Source of the DNA: Nitrospinaceae bacterium
GTDB lineage: Bacteria > Nitrospinota > Nitrospinia > Nitrospinales > VA-1
Direction: 5' to 3'
NCBI GenBank assembly: GCA_029261595.1
Contig: JAJDAZ010000015.1
Coordinates: 47,156-111,155 of the forward strand
Length of the DNA stretch: 64,000 bases
A program made the position numbers and the translations under genes. The first letter of the stretch is position 1; each line of letters begins with the position of its first letter. The notes beneath the pieces are model-generated. The model searched no databases and was not told the DNA's origin. It worked only from the letters and a program-made list of their open reading frames with translations. This document shows, in pieces, positions 36,548-46,437 of the stretch.

Positions 36548-37228
36548 ATGGGTAAAAAAATTTCTTCAGAACAGGAATCGGATTCCTTTGAAAATGCCAA
36601 CGGGGAAGATATCGTGGATATCAGCAGTGGTTCTGCTTCCTTAAATAATGAAGAGGAAACCACGGAATCGGAAGAAGCTTTGGATGCGGAAAAAGATCCC
36701 ATGGAAATGTTGCAGGACGATCTGAAAAAAAAGGTCGACGAAATTGCAGAACTGAAACACGAGTTTCTCCTGTACAAGGCCGAAACGGAAAATTTCAAAA
36801 AAAGACTGCGCAAGGAAAAAGAAGATTTTTCTCAATACGCCAACGAAAAACTGCTCAAAGAACTGCTTCTCATAAATGACAATCTGGAACGCGCCCTGTC
36901 CGCCGCCAACCCCACCATTGAAAGCATGAAGGAAGGCGTGGACATGATTATCAAACAATTTGATACTTTTCTGGAAAAAGAAAAAGTGGAATTGATCGAT
37001 GCCCTGGGGAAAAAATTCGACCCCGCCCTCCATGAAGTCTTGTGCCAGGTGGAGTCTGAAGAGCATGAAGAAAACACCATCACCGAAGAATTTGCCAAGG
37101 GATATCAGTTGAACGGCAGAATCCTCCGGCCCTCAAAAGTTGTGGTCTCCAAGGCGCCGACGAAAGACGCTCCTGAAACTTCAGACAAAGAAGAATCTTC
37201 TGAGGTACCGCCCCAATCTTCGGATTGA
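36548..37228 (+). CDS. grpE: Nucleotide exchange factor GrpE, 226 aa
   Basis: GrpE releases ADP from DnaK. A long acidic disordered N-terminus (residues 1-60) leads into the coiled-coil dimer helix (KKVDEIAELKHEFLLYKAET, NFKKRLRKEKEDFSQYAN), then the four-helix bundle and beta-wing with KFDPALHEVLCQVES and the signature GYQLNGRILRPSKVVVSK. The C-terminal ~25 residues are again acidic and rich in Ser. It is tightly linked to hrcA and followed by mutM after about 55 nt. Confidence 0.94.
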   Translation: MGKKISSEQESDSFENANGEDIVDISSGSASLNNEEETTESEEALDAEKDPMEMLQDDLKKKVDEIAELKHEFLLYKAETENFKKRLRKEKEDFSQYANEKLLKELLLINDNLERALSAANPTIESMKEGVDMIIKQFDTFLEKEKVELIDALGKKFDPALHEVLCQVESEEHEENTITEEFAKGYQLNGRILRPSKVVVSKAPTKDAPETSDKEESSEVPPQSSD

Positions 37229-37284
37229 CCAGGACAGGAGATTCAGGCAACTTCCCCAACTCTGTATAAATAATATTTTTTCCC

Positions 37285-38103
37285 ATGCCTGAGCTCCCGG
37301 AAGTCGAAACCCTCAAACGCGCCCTCCTGCCCCTGGTAAAAAACAAATCTCTAAAGGAGATGAAATTTTTTCGCAAGGATATTCGTTTTCCCATCCCGGT
37401 AAAAAAACTACGCGATGCCTTGACCGGAGCAACCATTTCGGAGATCGCACGGCGGGGGAAATATTTATTACTGCATGCGCCCACAGGGGCGATGATTTTG
37501 CATCTGGGAATGAGCGGACGCGTGGTTCAGCATCCTTCCATGCACCCGGTCGAAAAACACACGCACGCGGTGTTCCATTTTGAGCCGGACACTTTTTTGC
37601 ATTTCATCGACCCGCGCCGGTTCGGTTGCATCCTCTGGGCGCCGGACAACGAAGGCCACCGGCTTCTCGACCACCTCGGCATGGACCCGCTCGATGAAGC
37701 CACCACCCCAAAAGCATTAAAAGTCCTGGCCAGAAAATGCAAAGCGCCGGTCAAATCCTTCATCATGGATTCCAAACGCCTCACCGGAGTGGGCAATATT
37801 TATGCCTGCGAATCCTTATTTAAAAGCGGTCTCAATCCCCGGCGGCTGGCGGGAACAATCACCCTCCGGGAATGGGAAATTTTTCTAACCTTTCTTAAAG
37901 CCATTCTGAACAGCAGTATCGCCTCCGGGGGGACCACCTTGCGCGATTTTTTCACGGCAGATAACACTCCCGGCTATTACGCAGTCAACCTATCGGTTTA
38001 CGGAAAGGAGAACCAGCCCTGCCCTATCTGTCAGACCCCCATCGTCCGTTTGACCCAGACAGGACGATCCACGTTTTTTTGCAAACATTGTCAGAAAAAA
38101 TAA
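37285..38103 (+). CDS. mutM: Formamidopyrimidine-DNA glycosylase, 272 aa
   Basis: MutM (Fpg) excises 8-oxoguanine and formamidopyrimidines and nicks the abasic site. The catalytic N-terminus MPELPEVETLKRAL provides Pro2 and Glu3. The helix-two-turn-helix region contains SFIMDSKRLTGVGNIYACESLF. The C-terminal zinc finger is CPICQTPIVRLTQTGRSTFFC with HCQKK after it. SGGTTLRDFFTADNTPGYYA contains the DNA-binding motif. Length is standard. The gene begins 56 nt after grpE. Confidence 0.96.
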   Translation: MPELPEVETLKRALLPLVKNKSLKEMKFFRKDIRFPIPVKKLRDALTGATISEIARRGKYLLLHAPTGAMILHLGMSGRVVQHPSMHPVEKHTHAVFHFEPDTFLHFIDPRRFGCILWAPDNEGHRLLDHLGMDPLDEATTPKALKVLARKCKAPVKSFIMDSKRLTGVGNIYACESLFKSGLNPRRLAGTITLREWEIFLTFLKAILNSSIASGGTTLRDFFTADNTPGYYAVNLSVYGKENQPCPICQTPIVRLTQTGRSTFFCKHCQKK

Positions 38104-38180
38104 CCCGCAATATTTCCCCATATCCCTCCCGGCATTGCTTTATAATCAGAGCAATCTAAAACAACGCCCGTGCAAAAAGT

Positions 38181-39821
38181 ATGACTCGCTCCATCGGCCT
38201 CATCACCTTAAACGCAAAATACATCCAGACCGCCCTCAGCTTGAGATACTTGAGAAACGCAGCGCGCATTGCCGGGTTTCAAAATGTCTGGATACGCGAA
38301 TACGTCATCAACCAGCCGGTCTGGAAAATCGCGGCGGAGATCCATCAATTGCGTCCAGATATTTTAGGAGTCAGCATTTATATCTGGAACCGCGCCCAAA
38401 GTTTCGAGTTGATCGAACGCTTGAAAAAACAAAACCCGGAGCTTGAAGTCGTCATCGGCGGTCCCGAAGTCTCGTTTGAAAAAGAGTTGTCGGACCAATA
38501 CACCACCATTTCAGGTGAAGGCGAAAGCAAATGGGTGGAGTTTCTGCAATACCAACAACGAAACGAAACCATCCCGAAAAATGCACTGGACCGATGGAAC
38601 ACTTACGGCGTGGACCTGCCTGAGCTGGTTCCGCCCTATGCCGCAGAAGATTATCCCCTGTTAAAAAACCGCATCGCCTACATCGAAACGTCCAGAGGTT
38701 GTCCCTACCTTTGCTCCTTCTGTTTGTCGGCGTTGGACAAAAAGGTCCGTTATTTTGATGGTGAGGCCATGCGAGGACAAATCGAACAGCTGGTTACGGC
38801 GGAAGCCCGGCGGATCAAATTTGTCGACCGCACGTTCAACTTGAAACCCGCGCAGATGCAGGAGTTGATGCAATGGTTGACCCGGTTCAAAGGCGCATCA
38901 TTTCATTTTGAAGTGGTGGGGGATATTTTAACGCCCGGCATGCTGGATTTTTTCGCCACCGTCCCCGAGGGAATGTTTCAGTTTGAAATCGGCGTGCAGA
39001 CCACAGACGACGCGACTCAGAACTCCATTCAACGCCGGCAGAACAATACAAAACTTTTCTCCGCGATAAGCGAACTGGGTCGGCAAAACAAAATCCACTG
39101 CCATTGCGACTTGATATTCGGCCTTCCCGGAGAATCGCTTTCGGACATGCTGAAATCCTTTGAAGAGGTTCTCGCACTGAAACCACAGGAGCTGCAACTG
39201 GGGTTTTTGAAATTTCTCCCAGGTGCGCCCATCAATGAGGTTTCAGAAAAACATGGCTACCAGTTTCAATCGACCCCGCCCTACGAACTCATTTCCAACG
39301 ACGATCTTTCCGCCGGTGAATTGATCTACCTTAAGAAATTCACCGAAGTGTTCGATCTATTTTATAACTCGAAACGATTTCGCTTTTCCCTAGACCATCT
39401 TTTCAAAACATGGACGCCGGTAAAACTGTTCGACCACCTGCTAAAGTTCATGGAGGAGCGCGACCTGCTGTTTCTGTCGCATTCCCTGGAGAGCCAATAT
39501 AAAATTCTTTTTGAGGCTTTTTCTTTAGGAGACAGGATTCTGGATTTTGATCTATTAAAACTGGATTACCTGTTTGCCCAGCGTGTATTCCATCTTCCCA
39601 AATTTCTCATCACGCGACCGGGGGAAAACGGAACGCTGCGGCCCAAGACCTGGCGGAACGACCGAAAATCACTGCTCGTACACTTTCATCACCAAATTGA
39701 ATGGACCGGGTCGGGAGTTGCCATGACCCCCGTTTCAGGCCTCAACCACTACGTTATCGACCATCCGAATGGGGATTCCGGTTATATCCAGCAACCTGCC
39801 ATCATTTTGGTTAATGATTGA
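38181..39821 (+). CDS. B12-binding-type radical SAM protein (DUF4080 family), 546 aa
   Basis: This is a predicted class-B radical SAM enzyme. The N-terminal ~140 residues form a cobalamin-binding-like Rossmann domain (LITLNAKYIQTALSLRYL, ILGVSIYIWN, EVVIGGPEVSFE). The radical SAM core has SRGCPYLCSFCLSALDKKVR (CxxxCxxC) and IKFVDRTFNLKP. The C-terminal ~170 residues match the DUF4080 tail. The reaction is unknown; related proteins are annotated only as radical SAM. The start ATG at 38181 lies about 77 nt after mutM. Confidence 0.9.
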   Translation: MTRSIGLITLNAKYIQTALSLRYLRNAARIAGFQNVWIREYVINQPVWKIAAEIHQLRPDILGVSIYIWNRAQSFELIERLKKQNPELEVVIGGPEVSFEKELSDQYTTISGEGESKWVEFLQYQQRNETIPKNALDRWNTYGVDLPELVPPYAAEDYPLLKNRIAYIETSRGCPYLCSFCLSALDKKVRYFDGEAMRGQIEQLVTAEARRIKFVDRTFNLKPAQMQELMQWLTRFKGASFHFEVVGDILTPGMLDFFATVPEGMFQFEIGVQTTDDATQNSIQRRQNNTKLFSAISELGRQNKIHCHCDLIFGLPGESLSDMLKSFEEVLALKPQELQLGFLKFLPGAPINEVSEKHGYQFQSTPPYELISNDDLSAGELIYLKKFTEVFDLFYNSKRFRFSLDHLFKTWTPVKLFDHLLKFMEERDLLFLSHSLESQYKILFEAFSLGDRILDFDLLKLDYLFAQRVFHLPKFLITRPGENGTLRPKTWRNDRKSLLVHFHHQIEWTGSGVAMTPVSGLNHYVIDHPNGDSGYIQQPAIILVND

Positions 39822-39936
39822 AAACGTATATTTTATTTTAAAAATTCCTTCCAAAGAGTTAAGATACCCAATTCTACCCTTCGATAAACCTGACGGATAC
39901 CATCCGTTTTAAATTTTTTATTTTGAGGAGTTCATC

Positions 39937-41628
39937 ATGTCGGAAAAGGGCAAAAGTCCCCTGAACCGGAAAAGCCAAGCCATCACTTTGGGAGACAAGC
40001 GAGCCCCCAATCGCGCCATGCTCAGAGCCGTGGGTTTTAGTGACTCGGATTTTGACAAACCGATCATTGGCGTCGCCAACGGTCAGAGCACCGTCACCCC
40101 CTGTAACGCCGGGCTCGGAAAACTGGCCGATGTCGCTTCTGCCCAAATCATGAACCAGGGCGGCATGCCCCAGACATTCGGGACGATCACGGTCTCTGAC
40201 GGCATTTCCATGGGAACCGAGGGAATGAAAGCCTCCCTGGTGAGCCGGGAAGTCATTGCCGATTCGATTGAAACCGTCTGCCGCGCCGCCAGTCTGGACG
40301 CCGTCATCTGCATCGGCGGATGCGATAAAAACATGCCGGGCGCATTGATGGCAATGGCCCGTTTGGACATTCCCGGAATTTTTGTTTACGGGGGCACCAT
40401 CAAACCCGGCCACCTGCACGGAAAAGACCTGACCGTGGTCAGCGCTTTCGAGGCGGTTGGCCAATACAGTTCCGGGACAATCGATAAAAACGAACTCACG
40501 GAAATTGAAAAAAACGCCTGCCCGGGTTTCGGTTCCTGCGGCGGCATGTTCACAGCCAACACCATGTCCTCGGCCATTGAAGCGATGGGTATGAGCCTCC
40601 CGTATAGTTCCACCATGGCCAATGAGGACAAGGAAAAAGAAATCAGCACTGGAGCCAGCGCGGCGGCGCTGTTTCCCCTGCTCGAAAAAAATATTGTGCC
40701 ACGCGATATCATCACCCGGAAGGCGCTGGAAAACGGCATCGCCGTTGTCATGGCGGTCGGCGGGTCCACCAACGCGGTGCTTCACCTGTTGGCCCTCGCA
40801 CACTCGTTGAAAGTCGATTTGAAGATCGAGGATTTTGAACCCATCCGCGAAAAGGTTCCTCACTTTTGTGATCTCAAACCTTCCGGCGATTATGTCGCCA
40901 TCGACCTGCATCAGGCGGGAGGTATCCCTCAGGTCATGAAGATGTTGTTGAACGCCGGTTTGATTCACGGAGACTGCATGACGGTCACCGGAAAAACAGT
41001 GGCAGAAAACTTAAAAGATGTTCCGGATAGTCCCGACCCCCGGCAAAAGGTGATTTTACCTTTAGACAAACCCAAATCGCCTCAAGGGCATTTGGTGATT
41101 CTCAAGGGCAATATCAGCCCGGAAGGATCGGTCGCAAAAATATCTGGAATCAAAACCCGCAGAATCGAAGGCCCGGCCCGGATTTTTAATTCCGAAGAAG
41201 AATCTTTAGACGCCATCCTGGCAAATAAAATCAACGCCGGGGATGTCGTGGTCATCCGGTATGAAGGCCCGAAAGGCGGCCCCGGCATGCGCGAAATGCT
41301 GGCGCCAACCTCCGCTTTGGTCGGCGAAGGTCTGGGCGACAAAGTAGCGCTTATCACAGACGGCCGGTTTTCCGGCGGAACTTACGGAGTAGTGATCGGC
41401 CATGTAGCACCGGAAGCCCAGGTGGGTGGAATGATCGGCCTGCTCGAAGAAAACGACACCATTATAGTGGACATCGATAAGCACTTACTGGAAGTTAAAT
41501 TGTCTGATGCGGAAATCGAAAAAAGGAAAAAAAACTGGAGCCCACCTCCTATCAAATACGAATCAGGAGTTCTTGCAAAATACGCCAAACTGGTTTCTTC
41601 CGCGTCCAGAGGCGCTGTTACGGATTGA
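39937..41628 (+). CDS. ilvD: Dihydroxy-acid dehydratase, 563 aa
   Basis: IlvD dehydrates 2,3-dihydroxy acids in valine, isoleucine and pantothenate synthesis using an iron-sulfur cluster. Conserved blocks are [69 protein letters not shown] (cluster cysteines), [17 protein letters not shown] and the C-terminal [30 protein letters not shown]-like ribosome-binding site precedes the ATG at 39937. Length is typical. It is flanked by unrelated genes and is probably monocistronic. Confidence 0.96.
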   Translation: MSEKGKSPLNRKSQAITLGDKRAPNRAMLRAVGFSDSDFDKPIIGVANGQSTVTPCNAGLGKLADVASAQIMNQGGMPQTFGTITVSDGISMGTEGMKASLVSREVIADSIETVCRAASLDAVICIGGCDKNMPGALMAMARLDIPGIFVYGGTIKPGHLHGKDLTVVSAFEAVGQYSSGTIDKNELTEIEKNACPGFGSCGGMFTANTMSSAIEAMGMSLPYSSTMANEDKEKEISTGASAAALFPLLEKNIVPRDIITRKALENGIAVVMAVGGSTNAVLHLLALAHSLKVDLKIEDFEPIREKVPHFCDLKPSGDYVAIDLHQAGGIPQVMKMLLNAGLIHGDCMTVTGKTVAENLKDVPDSPDPRQKVILPLDKPKSPQGHLVILKGNISPEGSVAKISGIKTRRIEGPARIFNSEEESLDAILANKINAGDVVVIRYEGPKGGPGMREMLAPTSALVGEGLGDKVALITDGRFSGGTYGVVIGHVAPEAQVGGMIGLLEENDTIIVDIDKHLLEVKLSDAEIEKRKKNWSPPPIKYESGVLAKYAKLVSSASRGAVTD

Positions 41629-41780
41629 TAGATTTTACCCGAATCACTGTCCGCCACAATAATCTGGACCTCACATAACTGGCATTTTTGGGCTTTATAA
41701 TTGATCGCCCCTTTCTAAAGGGGTTGCCGTGTTTAGCCCAAAGCCGGTTTTTAGAGGTCCTATTTTTATGGGGTCATAAA

Positions 41781-42293
41781 ATGACGAATGAACAACATTT
41801 ATCCATGATCAACCAGGGGCCAGAGGCCTGGAATGAGTGGATAAAAAATAATTCCGAAGAAACGCCGGAGCTTTTTCAAGCGGATCTTAGAGGAAAGCAA
41901 CTTCCCGGCATTCACCTCCCAAAAGCGAACCTTAAGGAGGCCAAGTTGCAATCGGCCAACCTTTCCAATGCCGTTCTCACCGACGCCAGTTTGCGCAAGG
42001 CAAAACTACAGGAAGCCAACCTGCAACGCGCCAACTTTGAAAACGCTGATCTGCGCGGAGTCAATCTGTTTGAAGCCAATTTACAATTCGCAAATCTACA
42101 AAATGCGGATTTACAGGGAGCACAGTTCAGCGAGGAAGTTCTCTTCACCCAGGCCAATTTAAAAGGAACCAACCTGATTGGCGCAACCGGGCTGACCCTC
42201 GCGCAAATCGAATCTGCAATCACCGACAAAACCACAAAATTGCCGGACTACCTGGATGAAGAAATGGAAGACGGCTTTCTTTTACAAATGTAA
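41781..42293 (+). CDS. Pentapeptide-repeat protein, 170 aa
   Basis: The protein contains a right-handed quadrilateral beta-helix of pentapeptide repeats, A(N/D)LxX, from about residue 47 to 125 (for example KANLKEAKLQSANLSNAVL, then NADLRGVNLFEANLQ). A short N-terminal region (NQGPEAWNEWIKNNSEETP) is a common cap before such repeats. The C-terminal tail is acidic. The frame is open to a TTG at 41688, but the ATG at 41781 gives a normal cytosolic protein. Role unknown: pentapeptide proteins range from DNA mimics to structural modules. Nothing links it to gyrase protection. Confidence 0.8.
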   Translation: MTNEQHLSMINQGPEAWNEWIKNNSEETPELFQADLRGKQLPGIHLPKANLKEAKLQSANLSNAVLTDASLRKAKLQEANLQRANFENADLRGVNLFEANLQFANLQNADLQGAQFSEEVLFTQANLKGTNLIGATGLTLAQIESAITDKTTKLPDYLDEEMEDGFLLQM

Positions 42294-42331
42294 TTTTTTC
42301 AAAAAAATATTATCTATTAGTTTCGACGACC

Positions 42332-43294
42332 ATGAGACAAGTCACCAAACTCCCTGAACATCTTTTTTCGGATGACCGCCGAATCAATCTTTGTTATTTG
42401 CATGAAACCTTCAAGGCCATCGCGGAAATCGTTTCATTAAGGCTCAAGCAAAATTTGAATATCGATGTCCCGCTTACAGGAGGCATGTGGGGCGGGTCTT
42501 ATTTGATCGCGGATGAAACCGGCAAGGCGCGCACCAATGTCGTGCGCCTGTATAACATTATCAGCATGCCGCAGGTCGGCCCGCTTGAGGACAGTTCTCT
42601 TTTTGAACAATTCATGGAAATATATCATCAGACGGCGCGCCATTCGTTTAAGACTTATGGACTGGATTTTGTGGACCCGAAATGGGGAGAACCCATCCCC
42701 TACACCAACAAAATCAAACCCACCACCACCCTGCAAATGTGGGATGCCAGTGAACGCGTTAAGTTCCATCGAGCGTTCTTCGTGTGGAATTCAGCGCCCT
42801 GGGAGCAGTCCATCGTTTACGATGCAGTTCGTAATATCAAGGTCATCAAGGAACTCCTCGACATAAACCAAAGGCCTGCGCGAAAAGAAAGTAGCGAACT
42901 CAAGTTTTTGTTGCAGGATGTTTTGATCATTTATTTCACCCTGCGCCCGGTGCTCACTCCAGATTTTGCCGAGCATGCAGAACCCATCGTCGAGGAATTG
43001 CTCGAACATTTTCTTGCTGGAATGCACAATGAGGAACTCATTGAAGAACAGTTTCACCGGGTTTTTTCCAGCGCGCTGGTTTATGGTTACGAGGAGGCTC
43101 TGGCAAGTCACTACAAACGGGACGGTCTGGATATTCAAAAAGTCGAAGACTGGCCGGTGGAAAAAATCAACTGGGTTCCCCAGAGTCTGAAGGAATCCTT
43201 GTGTCCATATTTAAAAAATACTTTCATCAACTTCAGAACGAATATCGACAAACAAAAAGCCGGTCGCCCTCCCCTTTCAGGCATGAGCGGTTAA
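42332..43294 (+). CDS. Hypothetical protein, 320 aa
   Basis: I do not recognise the family. It is soluble, without signal peptide or membrane helices. Notable segments are GGMWGGSYLIADETGKARTNV and VRLYNIISMPQVG near the N-terminus, FHRAFFVWNSAPWEQSIVY in the middle, and an acidic helical C-terminal half (EPIVEELLEHFLAGMHNEEL). The ATG at 42332 follows the pentapeptide gene by 38 nt, so the two may be co-transcribed. It is convergent with the NXR-gamma-like gene, whose stop lies 6 nt beyond. Codon use and length indicate a real gene. Confidence 0.7.
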   Translation: MRQVTKLPEHLFSDDRRINLCYLHETFKAIAEIVSLRLKQNLNIDVPLTGGMWGGSYLIADETGKARTNVVRLYNIISMPQVGPLEDSSLFEQFMEIYHQTARHSFKTYGLDFVDPKWGEPIPYTNKIKPTTTLQMWDASERVKFHRAFFVWNSAPWEQSIVYDAVRNIKVIKELLDINQRPARKESSELKFLLQDVLIIYFTLRPVLTPDFAEHAEPIVEELLEHFLAGMHNEELIEEQFHRVFSSALVYGYEEALASHYKRDGLDIQKVEDWPVEKINWVPQSLKESLCPYLKNTFINFRTNIDKQKAGRPPLSGMSG

Positions 43295-43300
43295 TCCAAA

Positions 43301-44134
43301 TCACGGGAACCGCATCAGGATCCAGCCGATCAAACCTTTCTGCCCATTGCGCTCCTTATTGGCGCCATTCCAAACCGCAATGGCCATCTGATTTGAACCG
43401 GTGAACTGAGCGTCTGCAGTATCGGAATTTTTAAGAGACCGTCGAAATATAACCCGCCAGTGATTGTCCTTCCAATCGCCCCTCCCCTGAACGTTCTGCT
43501 CCTCTTGAATTGTCAGGGTGCTGAAACCTTCGGCGTTTAGGTCCTCCACTGGCGACATGCGATCGGGACTGGGGGCTTGAGACATTGACATGGAATCCTG
43601 TCGGCGGCGGGATTCATTTTTTCCCGGCTCCAGGTCTTTCTGCCAGGCCGCTTTCCATTGCCAGATGTTAACAACACGGCCCTCGTTTCCCATGGTGATG
43701 AGCGGCGCTTCGTCGCCAGGCTTCAGAGGAAACATCACTGCCGCCTGATCTGTGAATCGTTCGGAAAACCCATAGGAATTGTCTTTCGCCTCATCCTTCC
43801 ATTCCAATAGAATCGCCAGATCGGACTTATTTCTAACAGCCCTTAAAACCACTTCCTTGACGGAAGGGTCGGGCCATTTAGGGTTGGTGAACATCTGCGG
43901 CCCCAATTCAAGTTTGAGTTTTTCAGGACCGGCCGGGGAATCCCACAGGGGGGCGTTTGGGTCCAGGGGAAGGTCATTCGATACTTGAATCACGTCGTAG
44001 GAAGCGACGCAACTCCCGTTCTCCAGACATTTCTCAACATCGCTGGAAAGTTTTCCACAAGCGCTCAATAGAAAAATTCCAAATAGGAGGAGCGGGAGTT
44101 TCAAAGGAGATATTAAACGATTCGATGTGACCAT
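43301..44134 (-). CDS. EB_dh-type heme-b binding lipoprotein (DMSO-reductase type II gamma/NxrC-like), 277 aa
   Basis: This exported lipoprotein has the ethylbenzene-dehydrogenase gamma-subunit fold, which carries one heme b and shuttles electrons from type II molybdenum enzymes such as nitrite oxidoreductase, chlorate reductase and ethylbenzene dehydrogenase. The lipobox is FLLSACGKL. Family features are DPNAPLWDSP, VVLRAVRNKSDLAILLEW, FTDQAAVMFPL (candidate Met ligand), EGRVVNIWQWKAAW (candidate Lys ligand), and a C-terminal WRVIFRRSL plus MAIAVWNGANKERNG block. The molybdenum subunit and iron-sulfur subunit are not in the window. The upstream gene, 2 nt away, is an M16 peptidase. Specific assignment to nitrite oxidation is inference. 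Confidence 0.78.
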   Translation of the reverse strand: MVTSNRLISPLKLPLLLFGIFLLSACGKLSSDVEKCLENGSCVASYDVIQVSNDLPLDPNAPLWDSPAGPEKLKLELGPQMFTNPKWPDPSVKEVVLRAVRNKSDLAILLEWKDEAKDNSYGFSERFTDQAAVMFPLKPGDEAPLITMGNEGRVVNIWQWKAAWQKDLEPGKNESRRRQDSMSMSQAPSPDRMSPVEDLNAEGFSTLTIQEEQNVQGRGDWKDNHWRVIFRRSLKNSDTADAQFTGSNQMAIAVWNGANKERNGQKGLIGWILMRFP

Positions 44135-44136
44135 GT

Positions 44137-45471
44137 TCAGGAGGCAAACTCCGGCAACCCTTGAAAGGAATGGACGATGCCTTGAATCCCCTTTTCAATT
44201 TCAGCCGTGTACGGCCCGACAAGGACCACATTGACATTTTCCGGGATGAAAACTTTCCGGGCCACCTGCAATAGATCATCCCTTGAAATTTTCTCAATCA
44301 TGGCCCATTCCTCCTCAACCGAGAACACCTTCGAATAGAGGTGGGGAAACCCGTACCGAAGAATTTGTTTACAGGGATCATCGCAGTCCACATCGAGTTC
44401 GTAAAAATATCTTTGTTTGACATGGGCCAATTCGCCGTCCGCAGGCCCCGACTCCAGAAAGGTTTTTATTTCTTCAATCAATATCCGAGCCACTTCACAA
44501 ACTTTTTCCGGTCGGACGGACACATCGAAGTCCACCGTCCCCGTGTCGGAAAAACTAGTGACGCGGCATTCCACAGAATACACTAGGCCCCGGTCTTCCC
44601 TCAAGGCCCTCTGCAAACGCGAGCTGAACCCATCATCAAATATGCGCCCAATTAGACTGAGAGGGAAATAATCGGGATGATTGTAGGACCCCGAACGAAA
44701 ACAGAGTTGCAACTGTACCTGGCTGTCGGAATCGTAGTGAAAGGTTTGCGCAGAAGATTTCTGTTCTTCAACCAGGCTTCCCTGAAAATGATCTTTTTCA
44801 ATGGCCGGTCCACGGTCCGGAATTTTAGAAAAATACTGCCTGGCCAATCCAAAAAAGTGCTCGTGAACAATGGGCCCGGCTCCAACCAGGATCATGTTGC
44901 GCGTCCGGTAAAAAGTATTAAAATAGTCCCTCAACATTTCCGGGGTGATCGACTTTATGGTTGTTTCCGTCCCAATGGTGGGCATGGCAAGGGATGAGCC
45001 CTCGTACAAAAGTCTGCAGGCCAGGTTGTCGATATCAACGTTTTCACCTTTTTCGTTGAGTTCTTCCTGGCATTCCTCCAGAATGATTTCCCGCTCCAGT
45101 TCGATTTGCGGAAATGTGGGTTCGGTAAAAAAATCGGCAAACAACTCCAAACCGCGCTCAATCCGGGAAATATGTGGGCTGAAACCGTAGTATGTGTATT
45201 CGCATAACGTCGATGCGCGGAGCTCGCGGCCAATGGACTCAAACGCTTTATTCAACGATAATGAGTCGGGATATTTTTTGTTTCCACGATACATCATATG
45301 CTCAAGAAAATGAGAGATACCATTGTTTGTTGCGTTTTCAAAGCGCAATCCCGCGCGAACGAACAGGGCCATTTCAAAGGTGTGAATATGCGGCATTTCT
45401 ACCGTAACCACGGTGGTCCCGTTTGGTAAAATATCGGTAAAATTTTTTAATTCGTCGTTTTTTAATTTCAT
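44137..45471 (-). CDS. M16-family zinc metallopeptidase, 444 aa
   Basis: This is a single-length pitrilysin/processing-peptidase-like protein. The inverted zinc motif is HFLEHMMYRG (HxxEH) near residue 57, with the third ligand in EREIILEECQEE. The C-terminal half is the non-catalytic M16 domain (FHYDSDSQVQLQLCFRSGSY; ISRDDLLQVARKVFIPENVN). No signal peptide is seen, so it is probably cytosolic. It is transcribed with the downstream heme-b lipoprotein, 2 nt apart, which is an unusual pairing. Confidence 0.9.
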   Translation of the reverse strand: MKLKNDELKNFTDILPNGTTVVTVEMPHIHTFEMALFVRAGLRFENATNNGISHFLEHMMYRGNKKYPDSLSLNKAFESIGRELRASTLCEYTYYGFSPHISRIERGLELFADFFTEPTFPQIELEREIILEECQEELNEKGENVDIDNLACRLLYEGSSLAMPTIGTETTIKSITPEMLRDYFNTFYRTRNMILVGAGPIVHEHFFGLARQYFSKIPDRGPAIEKDHFQGSLVEEQKSSAQTFHYDSDSQVQLQLCFRSGSYNHPDYFPLSLIGRIFDDGFSSRLQRALREDRGLVYSVECRVTSFSDTGTVDFDVSVRPEKVCEVARILIEEIKTFLESGPADGELAHVKQRYFYELDVDCDDPCKQILRYGFPHLYSKVFSVEEEWAMIEKISRDDLLQVARKVFIPENVNVVLVGPYTAEIEKGIQGIVHSFQGLPEFAS

Positions 45472-45612
45472 TGCAGGAAATTCTATCCCTTCAGATTTGT
45501 GTGAACAACCCGGTTTTCAGTCGGGCGCGTCAAGGAAATTATTATTACACACGCCGTCACAAGTCGACCAATAAAAAACGAGTCAATTGATTTCCAACAC
45601 GATTTAATAACC

Positions 45613-46248
45613 ATGAATCCTCAAAACTGGGCGGAACAGGATATCGAACGGGGAATAAAATACCTCGCGGATCACGAACCGGAAGCAGCAGAAGCATCCA
45701 TTTTGACCACTGCGGACGACCTTCACATCCTGCTTCCGACGGGTCTACCGGCGTTTGGGGCTAATGTGGTCGGGATGTTCATGATGGCCCCTCTCCTTTT
45801 ATTCATGCTGGTGGTGACTGTTTTTCCATTGCAAATTATTTGGTCCGCGAAGAGTTTTTCCTTAACCCCGATAATTTTGATCCTGGTTTGTTTCGGCCTG
45901 CTATGGGGTCTTATAAAAGTTTTCCAGTTGATGCTTAAAAACCGGGACCTTTTCCCCCGCTGTTATTTTGTGACTCTGGGAGCCCGCGGCATCGCAATGC
46001 ATTTCACCCGACTTCACTTTCCGCTTCACCAGCCAAGTCTGTCGATAACGTGGAAGGACATCAAAGAGGTGGAAAAAAATACCCTTGCGTTCATGCCGTT
46101 CTTTTTTTGTGGCGCCTTGCAGGCCAGGACGTTGGATGTCATTTCATCTTCCGGCGACAGGGTGATCATCCCTTTTCGGTTGTCCGCAGAAAAGGCGCTC
46201 GCCACGGCAGATGAGATTGAAATTTTAATTCGTCAAAAAATCAAATAA
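45613..46248 (+). CDS. Hypothetical membrane protein with PH-like tail, 211 aa
   Basis: Two adjacent transmembrane helices (VVGMFMMAPLLLFMLVVTVF and LTPIILILVCFGLLWGLIKV, residues ~48-105) are followed by a soluble C-terminal domain with alternating strands (YFVTLGARGIAMHF, LSITWKDIKEVEKN, LDVISSSGDRVIIPF) and a final helix. This resembles bacterial PH-like domain membrane proteins. The family is not recognised with confidence. It is divergent from the M16 gene and convergent with dnaE. Confidence 0.65.
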   Translation: MNPQNWAEQDIERGIKYLADHEPEAAEASILTTADDLHILLPTGLPAFGANVVGMFMMAPLLLFMLVVTVFPLQIIWSAKSFSLTPIILILVCFGLLWGLIKVFQLMLKNRDLFPRCYFVTLGARGIAMHFTRLHFPLHQPSLSITWKDIKEVEKNTLAFMPFFFCGALQARTLDVISSSGDRVIIPFRLSAEKALATADEIEILIRQKIK

Positions 46249-46437
46249 TAATCCAGACGCGCCACTATTCTATTGAAGGTCTTAACGGATGGAAAGTAAC
46301 CTTGCTTTTATATTTTCGTCCTCGCTATTCATGAATTCCAAAAACAATTGGCGAAAAAAAGAGCACTAAAATGAAATTCGCAAAGTATCTTCATTCAATG
46401 AGATATTTAAAAAAAGGCCTTGGTTTTAAAATCTCTT

